Part shown: positions 34,485 to 42,547 of the stretch, in pieces
How the letters are laid out: the number at the start of each line of letters is the position of its first letter
Position numbering within the stretch: position 1 is the first letter of the stretch
Assembly (NCBI RefSeq): GCF_002831625.1
Contig: NZ_CP025116.1
Coordinates: forward strand, 1,874,501 to 1,938,500
DNA: 64,000 nt
DNA from: Nonlabens sp. MB-3u-79
Lineage (GTDB): Bacteria > Bacteroidota > Bacteroidia > Flavobacteriales > Flavobacteriaceae
Reading direction: 5' to 3'
The notes under the pieces: model-generated
The model's input: only the letters and a program-made list of their open reading frames with translations
What the model was told of the DNA's origin: nothing
Databases searched by the model: none
Made by a program: the position numbers and the translations under genes

Positions 34485-35795
34485 TTATTTGACATTTAAT
34501 TTTGTCCCATAAAACTTGTCAAATATCAGGCATGCAGTCAAATCACCAGTGACATTAACTGCAGTTCTAAACATACCCAAAATACGATCAATGCCTATGA
34601 TGACAATTAGGCCATCAATAGGAATACCGGCGCTCTGAAGCACCGATGCAAGAATAATCACGCCTCCTCCAGGAATTGCAGGTGTTCCTATAGAAGCTGC
34701 TACCACAGTAAAGGTGATGAGTAGAAGGCTCATTACAGACAATTCAATACCATAAGCTTGTGCCATAAATATAGTGGTTACACATTGGAACAATGCGGTT
34801 CCATCCATATTGATGGTAGCACCTACAGGGATGACAAAGTCGCTGATATGAGAGGACACTCCTAATTCTTCATCAGCTGTTTTCATAGAGATGGGCATTA
34901 CTGCTGCAGAGCTTGCTGTAGAAAACGCGAGTAGTTGTGGCTCTTTGATTGCTTTTAAAAACAATAGCGGATTTTTCTTAGTGACTGCCGATACTAGTAT
35001 CAAATAGAATAGCAATAATACGAGCAGGCCTATAATAACCACCATCATGTAATACCCCAAGCCTAGGAATATTTCAATACTGGTTCTGGACAGTAAAGCT
35101 GACATTAAGCCAAAAACAGCGTAAGGAACGAGCATCATAGCCCAAGAGACTACGATCATGCATATTTTTTGAATAGCTTCAGAAAACCGAATGATGGGTT
35201 TTGCTGTTTCTGGTCGAAGTTGAGTAATGGCTACTCCTATAATGATAGTAAAAATGACCACACCCAGCATTTCTCCCGTTAGTATAGATTCCATCGGATT
35301 ACTAGGAATAAGGTTGGATATCGCGTTCGGAATATTCCCGATAATGTCAGTTTGTTCGTCAGGTACTATTGGATTTTGACCACTATTAGGAAATCCACCT
35401 AGTTCAAAAACATATTGACCAGGTTTTAAAATCAGCGTTAGTAAGACTCCAATTACTATAGCTATGGAGGTGGTAAAAATGAAATAGAACAACAGCTGGA
35501 GTCCAAAAGTTTTGAGATTATTTGATGTGTTTCCTACAATTCCAGTAATTATGGATGTAAAGATTAGTGGAATCATAATCATTTGAACCATCCTCATAAA
35601 AATTTTACCAGGAAGGTCCAACCAATCAGCAATCAGCAAACTAATGTTTTCTGGAACTATTCCTGTCGATGGATTGAGTAGAACTCCAATTCCAGCCCCT
35701 AATAGGAGTCCGATAATTACTTGAAGCCATAAACGACCTTTAATAAGTTGATCTAAATGAACGGATAGGTTATTAAGAGATCTGAATTCTATCAT
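34485..35795 (-). CDS. Dicarboxylate/amino acid:cation symporter (DAACS family)
   Basis: A 436-aa transporter of the GltP/GltPh/DctA fold with about eight membrane segments and two re-entrant loops. Motifs: AFSTASSAAVMP (HP1 serine-rich loop), GATINMDGTALFQ (NMDGT, Na+ site in TM7), AASIGTPAIPGGG (HP2) and the TM8 substrate helix IIGIDRILGMFRTAVNVTGD. NVTGD and the aspartate/arginine pattern fit glutamate/aspartate or C4-dicarboxylate uptake. ATG 35795 is preferred to the far upstream TTG. It converges with the 126-aa stress gene. Confidence 0.92.
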   Translation of the reverse strand: MIEFRSLNNLSVHLDQLIKGRLWLQVIIGLLLGAGIGVLLNPSTGIVPENISLLIADWLDLPGKIFMRMVQMIMIPLIFTSIITGIVGNTSNNLKTFGLQLLFYFIFTTSIAIVIGVLLTLILKPGQYVFELGGFPNSGQNPIVPDEQTDIIGNIPNAISNLIPSNPMESILTGEMLGVVIFTIIIGVAITQLRPETAKPIIRFSEAIQKICMIVVSWAMMLVPYAVFGLMSALLSRTSIEIFLGLGYYMMVVIIGLLVLLLFYLILVSAVTKKNPLLFLKAIKEPQLLAFSTASSAAVMPISMKTADEELGVSSHISDFVIPVGATINMDGTALFQCVTTIFMAQAYGIELSVMSLLLITFTVVAASIGTPAIPGGGVIILASVLQSAGIPIDGLIVIIGIDRILGMFRTAVNVTGDLTACLIFDKFYGTKLNVK

Positions 35796-35953
35796 ATTTT
35801 TATTCTTCTTGTTTGATAACAGTATCAAAACATCCGTTTTTACATGAATTCGGATTGGAATCACTTCCCAAACAGTCCTTGTAAGAATTAGTGCGACAGA
35901 CTTTTAACTCCGTTTTACTAATAATATTTTCATCTTTAGAGGTTGGCTATTTC

Positions 35954-35969
35954 CGCTTTCGCGAAAGCG
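35954..35969. repeat. Iterated 16-bp palindrome, copy 6
   Basis: Perfect CGCTTTCGCGAAAGCG between the WG-repeat gene and the symporter gene. Confidence 0.9.
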
Positions 35970-36014
35970 AAATAAACAACAGATAAAGAGATCCTTATCA
36001 CCTTTTAGTTATCC

Positions 36015-36617
36015 TTATTCTATTTTTAAAATACTAAACTTGTCATTATCCTCTCTAACCAATATGAGGTGAGAGGAAATAAATTTAGAGTGAATAACGG
36101 GTATGTCTTGTTGTGATTTTAATTTGTAATACAATAAGTTATGGGGTCCACGGATGTGCATTGCCATTTTGTTGGTAGTAGTGATAATTAATTCATGATA
36201 ACTATAACTCACTATATTCTTACCTAGTACGTTGGTGCCAATGACCTCTGTTTTGTAAGGCTTAATAACCCTTGCAAAACCATGTTCAAAGGCTGTGGCA
36301 ACTATATATTCTGTCGGGATAAGGGTTTCACCTTTGGTATTTATATAACCGTAATAAAAGATGTTTTCTCGTTCTTCTTTAATCAGGCAAAGGCCGTTAC
36401 TAAATATCGGAGATTGCTCAGGGGTAGCCGCAATGTCTTTTCTAAAGTCGATGACTAGTGTTCCATTGCTATCTATAAAACCCCAACTATTATTTTTGCT
36501 TACAGCCATAAGTCCTTCATGAAAATCACCTATTTTCTCTATATTTTCAAGTTGTTGTGCACTGGTAGAGTCCACTGAACAGAAAAGGAATACCAACATT
36601 AATGTAAGAGCTCTCAT
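36015..36617 (-). CDS. Exported WG-repeat protein
   Basis: A 200-aa protein with a signal peptide (about 1-20, cut near SAQQ) and about three WG repeats: HEGLMAVSKNNSWGFIDSNG, FSNGLCLIKEERENIFYYGYI, and FEHGFARVIKPYKTEVIG. WG repeats form beta propellers or layered sheets used for binding; the partner is unknown. It may be shortened compared with longer WG proteins (300 aa or more) but shows no break. Confidence 0.8.
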   Translation of the reverse strand: MRALTLMLVFLFCSVDSTSAQQLENIEKIGDFHEGLMAVSKNNSWGFIDSNGTLVIDFRKDIAATPEQSPIFSNGLCLIKEERENIFYYGYINTKGETLIPTEYIVATAFEHGFARVIKPYKTEVIGTNVLGKNIVSYSYHELIITTTNKMAMHIRGPHNLLYYKLKSQQDIPVIHSKFISSHLILVREDNDKFSILKIE

Positions 36618-36942
36618 ATTTTTATTTTTAGTGTTTCTATTTGGGTGAAATTAAGACGCTATCTGATCTAATAAAATGAGGAATATCAGTTGGATTTAGG
36701 GAAATACGTTATTTAGTGAACAGGAATGGGATGTTAAAAACGGCTGTTTAGGGGGCTTATACACTATTTATATGCGTTTCGGTGATGTTGGTAATGCTGT
36801 TTACAAGAGTACGCAGCACCTTTTGAAATAGGCATGTTTTTCTAAAGAGGAAAACTATATAAATTAACAATTAACTTTGTTTCTTCTTTCACTTGATTTA
36901 AAAACGCTAAGCACCTCTTATAAACCTTAACCTTAGGCAAAA
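36618..36942. other. Intergenic region with promoter of the aldo/keto reductase gene
   Basis: 325 bases without a gene. TAACTTTG at 36872-36879 is a -7 element; no Crp/Fnr-type site lies at the standard distance from it. Leader about 58 bases. Confidence 0.55.
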
Positions 36943-37884
36943 ATGAAATACAATACCTACACCAAAAAGTCTACATTAGTTTCTGAAATTGGTTTAGGAA
37001 CCTGGCAATTAGGTAAACATTCTGGTTGGAAAAGTATGTCTGAAAAACAAGCCATTGATCTGGTACGTTCCTCTGTAGAATTAGGAGTGAATTTTTTTGA
37101 TACGGCACCCAATTATGGTCTTGGGACAAGTGAGATAAGGCTTGGAAAAGCCTTACATTCTTTTGATAGAAGTAAAATAGTGATCAACACAAAATTTGGC
37201 CACAGCGTTTCAGGAAAGACCAATTACAATTCCAATTATATCCGTGAATCAGTAGAGGGAAGTTTGAAAAGATTGCAAACAGATTATATAGATTCTGTGA
37301 TCATGCACAGCCCTCCTTCTGAATATTTAGATGGAAATAAAAACCCTCATTATGAGGTGTTAGAAGATTTAATGGAAGAAGGTAAAATCAATGCGTATGG
37401 TGCTTCCCTTGATACCTACAAGGACATGAAGCTATTTATGGATACCACTAACGCTAAAGTTATTGAGGCATTTTTTAATATACTGCATCAAGATACGGCT
37501 TCCGCATTTGCTTTGGCGCAAAAAAAGGAGGTTGGAATTATCGCAAAAATCCCTCTAGATTCTGGATGGCTTTCAGGGAAATATAATGCAGCAAGTACCT
37601 TTAGCGGTATCAGAAGTCGGTGGTCAAAAATGGATATCACCAACAGAAGTGATTTGATACAAAAAGTAAAACGTATCATAGACCGTGAAAATCCTTTAGC
37701 ACAGTCAGCGCTTTCATTTTGTCTGGCACATGATGCTGTTTCAACCGTTATCCCAGGCAATACTTCCATTGATCAGTTAAAAAGTAATTTAGAAAGCGTC
37801 GATCAACCCATGCCTAAAGAATTGGTTAAAAAACTGGAGGATTTTTATCAAAATGAAGTGAAGCCTCTTCATCTTCCCTGGTAA
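36943..37884 (+). CDS. Aldo/keto reductase
   Basis: A 313-aa NAD(P)H-dependent (alpha/beta)8 oxidoreductase. The catalytic tetrad is visible: FFDTAPNYG (Asp and Tyr), VINTKFGHS (Lys) and SVIMHSPP (His); the end has TVIPGNTSIDQLKSNL, the cofactor-phosphate region. It belongs to the YghZ/Tas-like group of bacterial reductases that act on carbonyls. Its place in the stress/fermentation block suggests aldehyde or sugar-carbonyl reduction under low oxygen, which is inference. Confidence 0.9.
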   Translation: MKYNTYTKKSTLVSEIGLGTWQLGKHSGWKSMSEKQAIDLVRSSVELGVNFFDTAPNYGLGTSEIRLGKALHSFDRSKIVINTKFGHSVSGKTNYNSNYIRESVEGSLKRLQTDYIDSVIMHSPPSEYLDGNKNPHYEVLEDLMEEGKINAYGASLDTYKDMKLFMDTTNAKVIEAFFNILHQDTASAFALAQKKEVGIIAKIPLDSGWLSGKYNAASTFSGIRSRWSKMDITNRSDLIQKVKRIIDRENPLAQSALSFCLAHDAVSTVIPGNTSIDQLKSNLESVDQPMPKELVKKLEDFYQNEVKPLHLPW

Positions 37885-38095
37885 ATAGAAGGAGACTTGT
37901 TGGAGTTCTTATTTTTTCTAACAATAATAGCAGCCTACGGGTTGTAGAGTAGATAAATTAATATCGCTATAAATACACTAAGCCATTTAGATTCATGAGT
38001 TGGTTATCAAAAAAAACATATTGATCGAGTACACCAAGATAATACTATAGAAGAACTATTGGAATACATATAAGGGATGGTTCCCTTACCTTATG

Positions 38096-38138
38096 TGATA
38101 TATGTCATATGATAGGGTAAAGGTTGCTGCTACATTTA
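38096..38138 (+). promoter_or_regulatory. Crp/Fnr-type operator plus -7 element, pta-ackA operon
   Basis: TGATATATGTCA (38096-38107), 23 bases, TACATTTA (38131-38138), then the start codon of the broken first gene at 38155. Flanking CCTTACC and GGTAAAGG form an outer inverted repeat. Confidence 0.7.
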
Positions 38139-38154
38139 CTGTCTAAAATGTCAT

Positions 38155-38544
38155 ATGATGAATGATTTCAGAAATATATCAAAAGACAATTATAGTCAAG
38201 AAGGTGCCTGGCAAAAACTATACGTTCTATCAGAACAATGGAAATCAAATCTTTTGTTTTATAAAGATGATATTAGATTTTTACACCACCTTATCGATAC
38301 ATATTCCCTGTGGATTTCAAAAAATGCCCGTATTGAAAGGATGCAAGAAATGTAGGTCAACTTACTTAAAGTAGATCAAGAATGTGCTTTATTATTGGAA
38401 AGAACCATCTGTCAATTACAATATCTCGCCCAATCTAATGATGATCCTTTTAGACATGATTCACATCAATTTAGAGTCGAACATAAATTTTTTTAAGATG
38501 AGCTTGTTCCATTGTTAAAAGACTGTAAAACGAATCGGAAATAA
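38155..38544 (+). pseudogene. Broken stress-cluster gene with three in-frame stops
   Basis: One frame reads MMNDFRNISKDNYSQEGAWQ, WKSNLLFYKDDIRFLHHLID, then TAG (38353), VNLLKVDQECALLLERTI, then TAA (38494), DELVPLLKDCK, and TAA (38542). The helical pattern (WK-ELxFYxxExxFLxxLID, later F-x-EHKFF-xxL-xLLKDCK) is that of a roughly 130-aa helical protein found in flavobacterial stress clusters. The frame is kept across the stops, so decay is recent. It heads the operon leading to pta-ackA and still has an intact promoter. Confidence 0.75.
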
Positions 38545-38649
38545 GTTTTAAGATTACAGAATATATCATTGAGGGAGAAGAACTGCTGAGGCAACTTAGC
38601 ATCATTTCTCAATAAGTTTTATCCATAAACTATTAATATACGCCTAGCT

Positions 38650-38859
38650 ATGAAAAATCTTCATCATCTACTATTAGAAATAACAACACTTACGACTAAA
38701 ATTGAAACAAATTATCCAGAGCTCTATCGTTCTTTAGATGAAAACCCTATGACTCTTGCCAACTCTAGTCATCCTCATGTGGATCGGGAGGCAATGGAAG
38801 AGTATTTAGAAAGTCTAAAGCAATTACTTCGACATCATGTAGAGACTCATAAAAATTGA
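38650..38859 (+). CDS. Small hypothetical protein (69 aa)
   Basis: A helical, acidic 69-aa protein: MKNLHHLLLEITTLTTKIET, then SSHPHVDREAMEEYLESLKQ, ending LLRHHVETHKN. His-rich ends might bind metal. I do not recognise a named family. Its stop is two bases before the next start, so it is coupled to the ArsC-like gene in the pta operon. Confidence 0.65.
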   Translation: MKNLHHLLLEITTLTTKIETNYPELYRSLDENPMTLANSSHPHVDREAMEEYLESLKQLLRHHVETHKN

Positions 38860-38861
38860 TC

Positions 38862-39227
38862 ATGGGAGAAATAGCAAAATCAAACCGGCAAATAACACTG
38901 TTCTTTAGCTCAAATTCTTCGAGAGCAAAACAAACTTTGGCATATGCTAAAGCAGAAGGATTGCCCATTCAAGAAATTGATATTCTAAAAACAAAACTCA
39001 CTGGAACCCAAATAGTCGAGCTTGCCAGTAGACTGCATCTAGAAGTAGCAGACCTCGTTAACCAAGAACATCCAGCATATTCATCTATTTTTGAACATCA
39101 CAAATTATCTACAGACGATTGGATTAAAATGATACAGCATAATCCCCAGATCATGAAACAGCCTATTGCTTTACGAGGAGATACTACCATCTTAGTAGAA
39201 ACCCCCGCAGATATCATTAAAATCTAG
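38862..39227 (+). CDS. ArsC/Spx-like thioredoxin-fold protein lacking the catalytic cysteine
   Basis: A 121-aa protein with the ArsC-family layout: ITLFFSSNSSRAKQTLAYAK at the start, and DWIKMIQHNPQIMKQPIALRG followed by TTILVETPADI at the end. In ArsC the first strand is followed by a CxxSR-type loop; here it is SSNSSRAKQT, so the cysteine is replaced and arsenate reduction is not expected. The gene lies between a 69-aa protein and pta, suggesting a regulatory or chaperone role in this operon (inference). ATG 38862 is used; the TTG at 38856 is unlikely. Confidence 0.75.
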   Translation: MGEIAKSNRQITLFFSSNSSRAKQTLAYAKAEGLPIQEIDILKTKLTGTQIVELASRLHLEVADLVNQEHPAYSSIFEHHKLSTDDWIKMIQHNPQIMKQPIALRGDTTILVETPADIIKI

Positions 39228-39236
39228 ATCGAGTAC

Positions 39237-41345
39237 ATGACGAATAAAGCAACTAACAAAGCTATTTATATTGCCACCACATCTTCTAATAGTGGGAAGT
39301 CCATTGTATCTATAGGATTGATGCAATTACTCTTAAAGAAGGTCGTTAAAGTAGGCTATTTTAGACCGATAATTGATGATGTGGAACCTGGGAAGCTAGA
39401 TAATCACATCCATACGATCACCTCCTTTTTTAACCTAGACATTAAATTTGAGGACGCGTATGCTTTTCAACGAAGTGATGTATTACGTAAAATAAATGAG
39501 GATAAAGATGATGAAATCATCAGTACTATTATTGATAAATACAAAGCTATTGAAAAGCGTTTTGATTTTGTCATTTTAGAAGGGACCAGTTTTTCTGGAC
39601 AAGGATCTATGATAGAACTGGATATTAATGTAGTTATTGCAAAAAACTTAGGTATTCCAGCGATTATTTTGGCTAGTGGAGAAGGAAGCACTCTGGAAGG
39701 ATTGGTCAGTGATCTTAAAATTACTTATGACTCTTTTAAGGACAGGGATGTGGAAGTTTTATCTGTGATAGCTAATAAAGTAGAGCCAGAAAATCAAGCC
39801 GTTATAGTAGCCGAATTAAAAAAACAGTTGCCTTCTAACGTCATCGTAAATGCGATACCATTAAACCCTATTCTTTCTAATCCGTCTATCAAAGAAATTG
39901 TCGATGAGCTCCAGGCCAGGGTTCTTTTTGGAGCATCTCACATCAATAATCAAGCAGGAAGTTTTAGTGTAGGAGCCATGCAATTGCGTCATTATCTCAC
40001 GCATCTAAAGGAAAATACTCTGGTGATTACACCCGGTGATAGAGCCGATATTATACTGGGAGCTTTGCAAGCAAATAGTTCAGTTAATTATCCTTCGATA
40101 TCAGGCATCGTACTTACAGGTGGCCTTTTACCAGAAGAGTCGATCATTCAACTGATCGAAGGCCTTGCAGAAGTAGTTCCCATCATTTCAGTACAAGGTG
40201 GCACTTTCTCGGTAGCCAATCGTATAGGTACTATAAAATCACAAATCTACGCTCAGAACACACAAAAGATTGAAACCTCTATAAAGGATTTTGATACGTA
40301 TGTACAAGAAGATGCGCTGGTAGAACGTCTCATCACCTTTAAAACAAAAGGGATTACTCCAAGGATGTTTCAGTACCATTTATTAAAAACGGCAAAGTCT
40401 AACAAAAAACATATTGTACTACCAGAAGGGCTGGATGAACGTATTTTAAGAGCAACAAAACAACTTATTGATGCAGATGCAGCATTCATTACTTTACTGG
40501 GGGATAAAAAACAGATAGAAGATAAAATAGCCTTACTGGATATAGACTTAGATCTGGATCAAGTGACTATTATTAACCCTGCAACATCTGTTGATTTTGA
40601 CGCTTTCGCGAAAGCTTTATACGTACTGAGAAAACACAAAAATGTAAATCTTGCGATGGCAAAGGATTTGATGGAAGATGTGTCTTATTTTGGGACCATG
40701 ATGGTCTATCAAGGCAAGGCAGACGGGATGGTATCAGGAGCTGCACACACCACCCAGCACACCATTATGCCAGCACTTCAATTTATAAAAACAAAACCAG
40801 AAGCCTCTATTGTGTCCTCTGTGTTTTTTATGTGTTTAGAAGACCGTGTTTCGGTATTTGGAGACTGCGCAATCAATCCCAACCCAACAGCAGAGCAGCT
40901 GGCAGAAATAGCAATTTCTTCTGCAGCTACAAGTCTGGCATTTGGTATAGAGCCTAAGATCGCAATGCTGTCCTATTCATCTGGAGTTTCAGGAAAAGGC
41001 GAAGATGTAGAGCGTGTACGTAAAGCGACAGAATTAATTAAGCAAAAACGCCCAGGTCTTAAAGTAGAAGGTCCTATACAGTATGACGCAGCGGTAGATA
41101 TGAAAATAGGAAAAGCAAAAATGCCTGACTCTGAAGTAGCAGGGCAGGCTAATGTGTTTATCTTTCCTGACCTCAATACAGGTAATAATACCTACAAAGC
41201 GGTACAACGAGAGACAAAAGCTCTTGCTATAGGACCTATTATTCAAGGCTTAAATAAACCAGTGAATGACTTAAGTAGAGGTTGTACCGTAGAGGATATT
41301 TTTAATACGGTTGTGGTTACTGCCATTCAAGCCCAAGGAGTTTAA
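39237..41345 (+). CDS. pta: Phosphate acetyltransferase, long form
   Basis: A 702-aa enzyme that makes acetyl phosphate from acetyl-CoA. Three parts: a BioD-like P-loop domain (about 1-220, ATTSSNSGKSIVSIGL), a DRTGG domain (about 225-340, with VITPGDRADIILGALQAN) and the PTA_PTB catalytic domain (about 375-700, ending GLNKPVNDLSRGCTVEDI). The long form is typical of E. coli Pta. It is followed by ackA after 14 bases. A near-copy of the 16-bp palindrome (15 of 16 bases, 40601-40615) encodes AFAKA inside the catalytic half. Confidence 0.96.
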   Translation: MTNKATNKAIYIATTSSNSGKSIVSIGLMQLLLKKVVKVGYFRPIIDDVEPGKLDNHIHTITSFFNLDIKFEDAYAFQRSDVLRKINEDKDDEIISTIIDKYKAIEKRFDFVILEGTSFSGQGSMIELDINVVIAKNLGIPAIILASGEGSTLEGLVSDLKITYDSFKDRDVEVLSVIANKVEPENQAVIVAELKKQLPSNVIVNAIPLNPILSNPSIKEIVDELQARVLFGASHINNQAGSFSVGAMQLRHYLTHLKENTLVITPGDRADIILGALQANSSVNYPSISGIVLTGGLLPEESIIQLIEGLAEVVPIISVQGGTFSVANRIGTIKSQIYAQNTQKIETSIKDFDTYVQEDALVERLITFKTKGITPRMFQYHLLKTAKSNKKHIVLPEGLDERILRATKQLIDADAAFITLLGDKKQIEDKIALLDIDLDLDQVTIINPATSVDFDAFAKALYVLRKHKNVNLAMAKDLMEDVSYFGTMMVYQGKADGMVSGAAHTTQHTIMPALQFIKTKPEASIVSSVFFMCLEDRVSVFGDCAINPNPTAEQLAEIAISSAATSLAFGIEPKIAMLSYSSGVSGKGEDVERVRKATELIKQKRPGLKVEGPIQYDAAVDMKIGKAKMPDSEVAGQANVFIFPDLNTGNNTYKAVQRETKALAIGPIIQGLNKPVNDLSRGCTVEDIFNTVVVTAIQAQGV
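40601..40615. repeat. Near-perfect copy of the 16-bp palindrome in pta
   Basis: CGCTTTCGCGAAAGC followed by T instead of G; read as (D)AFAKA. Confidence 0.75.
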
Positions 41346-41359
41346 ATTAAAAATCAAGC

Positions 41360-42547
41360 ATGAATATATTGGTTATCAATGCCGGAAGTTCTTCTATTAA
41401 ATTTCAAGTGCTACAAATGCCTTCTGAGCAGGTGATTTGTAACGGAATTCTAGAACGTATAGGCAGTATTGATGCAGTACTTACCTACAAGACACCTAGT
41501 AGTGAGATTACTGAAACAGGAACTATAACAACTCATAAAGACGGATTTCATAAAATTGTAAATTTATTATTGCATAAAGATAAAGGCGTTATAGAACGCA
41601 TAGAAGATATCAATGCTGTGGGTCATCGTGTGGTACATGGCGGGAAGTTGTTTTCAAATACAACTATAATTACTGCTGAGGTGAAGAGTAAAATCAAAGA
41701 GTTTTCCTCTCTTGCCCCTTTACATAACCCAAATAATCTGGAGGGAATTCTTATCGCAGAAGAGCTTTTTCCTTCTGCAAAACAAATAGCAGTATTTGAC
41801 ACAGCCTTTTATAAAAGCCTACCCGAAAAGGCTAAAAAGTATGCGATACCCAATAAATTTTACAAAGAAGATAACATACAAGTCTATGGTTTTCACGGGA
41901 CAAGTCACAAATATGTTTCTGAAAAAGCAATAGAATACCTAGGCTTAAAAGAGTCTAAAATCATAAGCATTCACTTAGGCAACGGTTGTAGTATGACAGC
42001 AGTTAGAAACGGGAAAAGTGTGGATCATAGTTTGGGTTTTGCGCCTTCTAATGGTCTTATAATGGGTTCCAGAAGTGGTGATATAGACCATGCTATTATC
42101 TTTTATCTAATCAACCATTTAGGATACGACTTACAAGAAATCCAGCGTATTTTAAATAAAGAAAGTGGTATGTTAGGACTCACTGGTTATGCGGATTTAA
42201 GAGATGTACAACAAGCAGCCGAAAATGGAAATAAAGACTGTATACTCGCTCTAGAAATGAATGCCTACCGAATTAAAAAATATATAGGAGCTTATGCAGC
42301 TGCCATGAACGGTCTGGACGCTGTAGTTTTTACTGCGGGAATAGGGGAGAATTCTAGTGTGCTCAGAAAAAAAGTTTGCACAGAAATGCAGTACTTCGGA
42401 ATGGATCTGGATAACGTAAAAAATGAACAACGTTCCAATGGTATTAGGGAAATCAACACGGCTGTTTCCAAAGTAAAGATACTCGTGATACCAACCAATG
42501 AAGAGTTGGAAATTGCAAAACAAACTTTTAAGTTACTTCCTATTTAA
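41360..42547 (+). CDS. ackA: Acetate kinase
   Basis: A 395-aa ASKHA kinase that converts acetyl phosphate and ADP to acetate and ATP, the energy step of acetate fermentation. Motifs: NILVINAGSSSIKFQVL at the start, AVGHRVVHGG, VFDTAFYKSLP, YGFHGTSHKYV, HLGNGCSM, GLIMGSRSGDID and FTAGIGENSS. Fully normal length. Its stop overlaps the 3' end of the convergent ATPase gene by 8 bases. Confidence 0.97.
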   Translation: MNILVINAGSSSIKFQVLQMPSEQVICNGILERIGSIDAVLTYKTPSSEITETGTITTHKDGFHKIVNLLLHKDKGVIERIEDINAVGHRVVHGGKLFSNTTIITAEVKSKIKEFSSLAPLHNPNNLEGILIAEELFPSAKQIAVFDTAFYKSLPEKAKKYAIPNKFYKEDNIQVYGFHGTSHKYVSEKAIEYLGLKESKIISIHLGNGCSMTAVRNGKSVDHSLGFAPSNGLIMGSRSGDIDHAIIFYLINHLGYDLQEIQRILNKESGMLGLTGYADLRDVQQAAENGNKDCILALEMNAYRIKKYIGAYAAAMNGLDAVVFTAGIGENSSVLRKKVCTEMQYFGMDLDNVKNEQRSNGIREINTAVSKVKILVIPTNEELEIAKQTFKLLPI

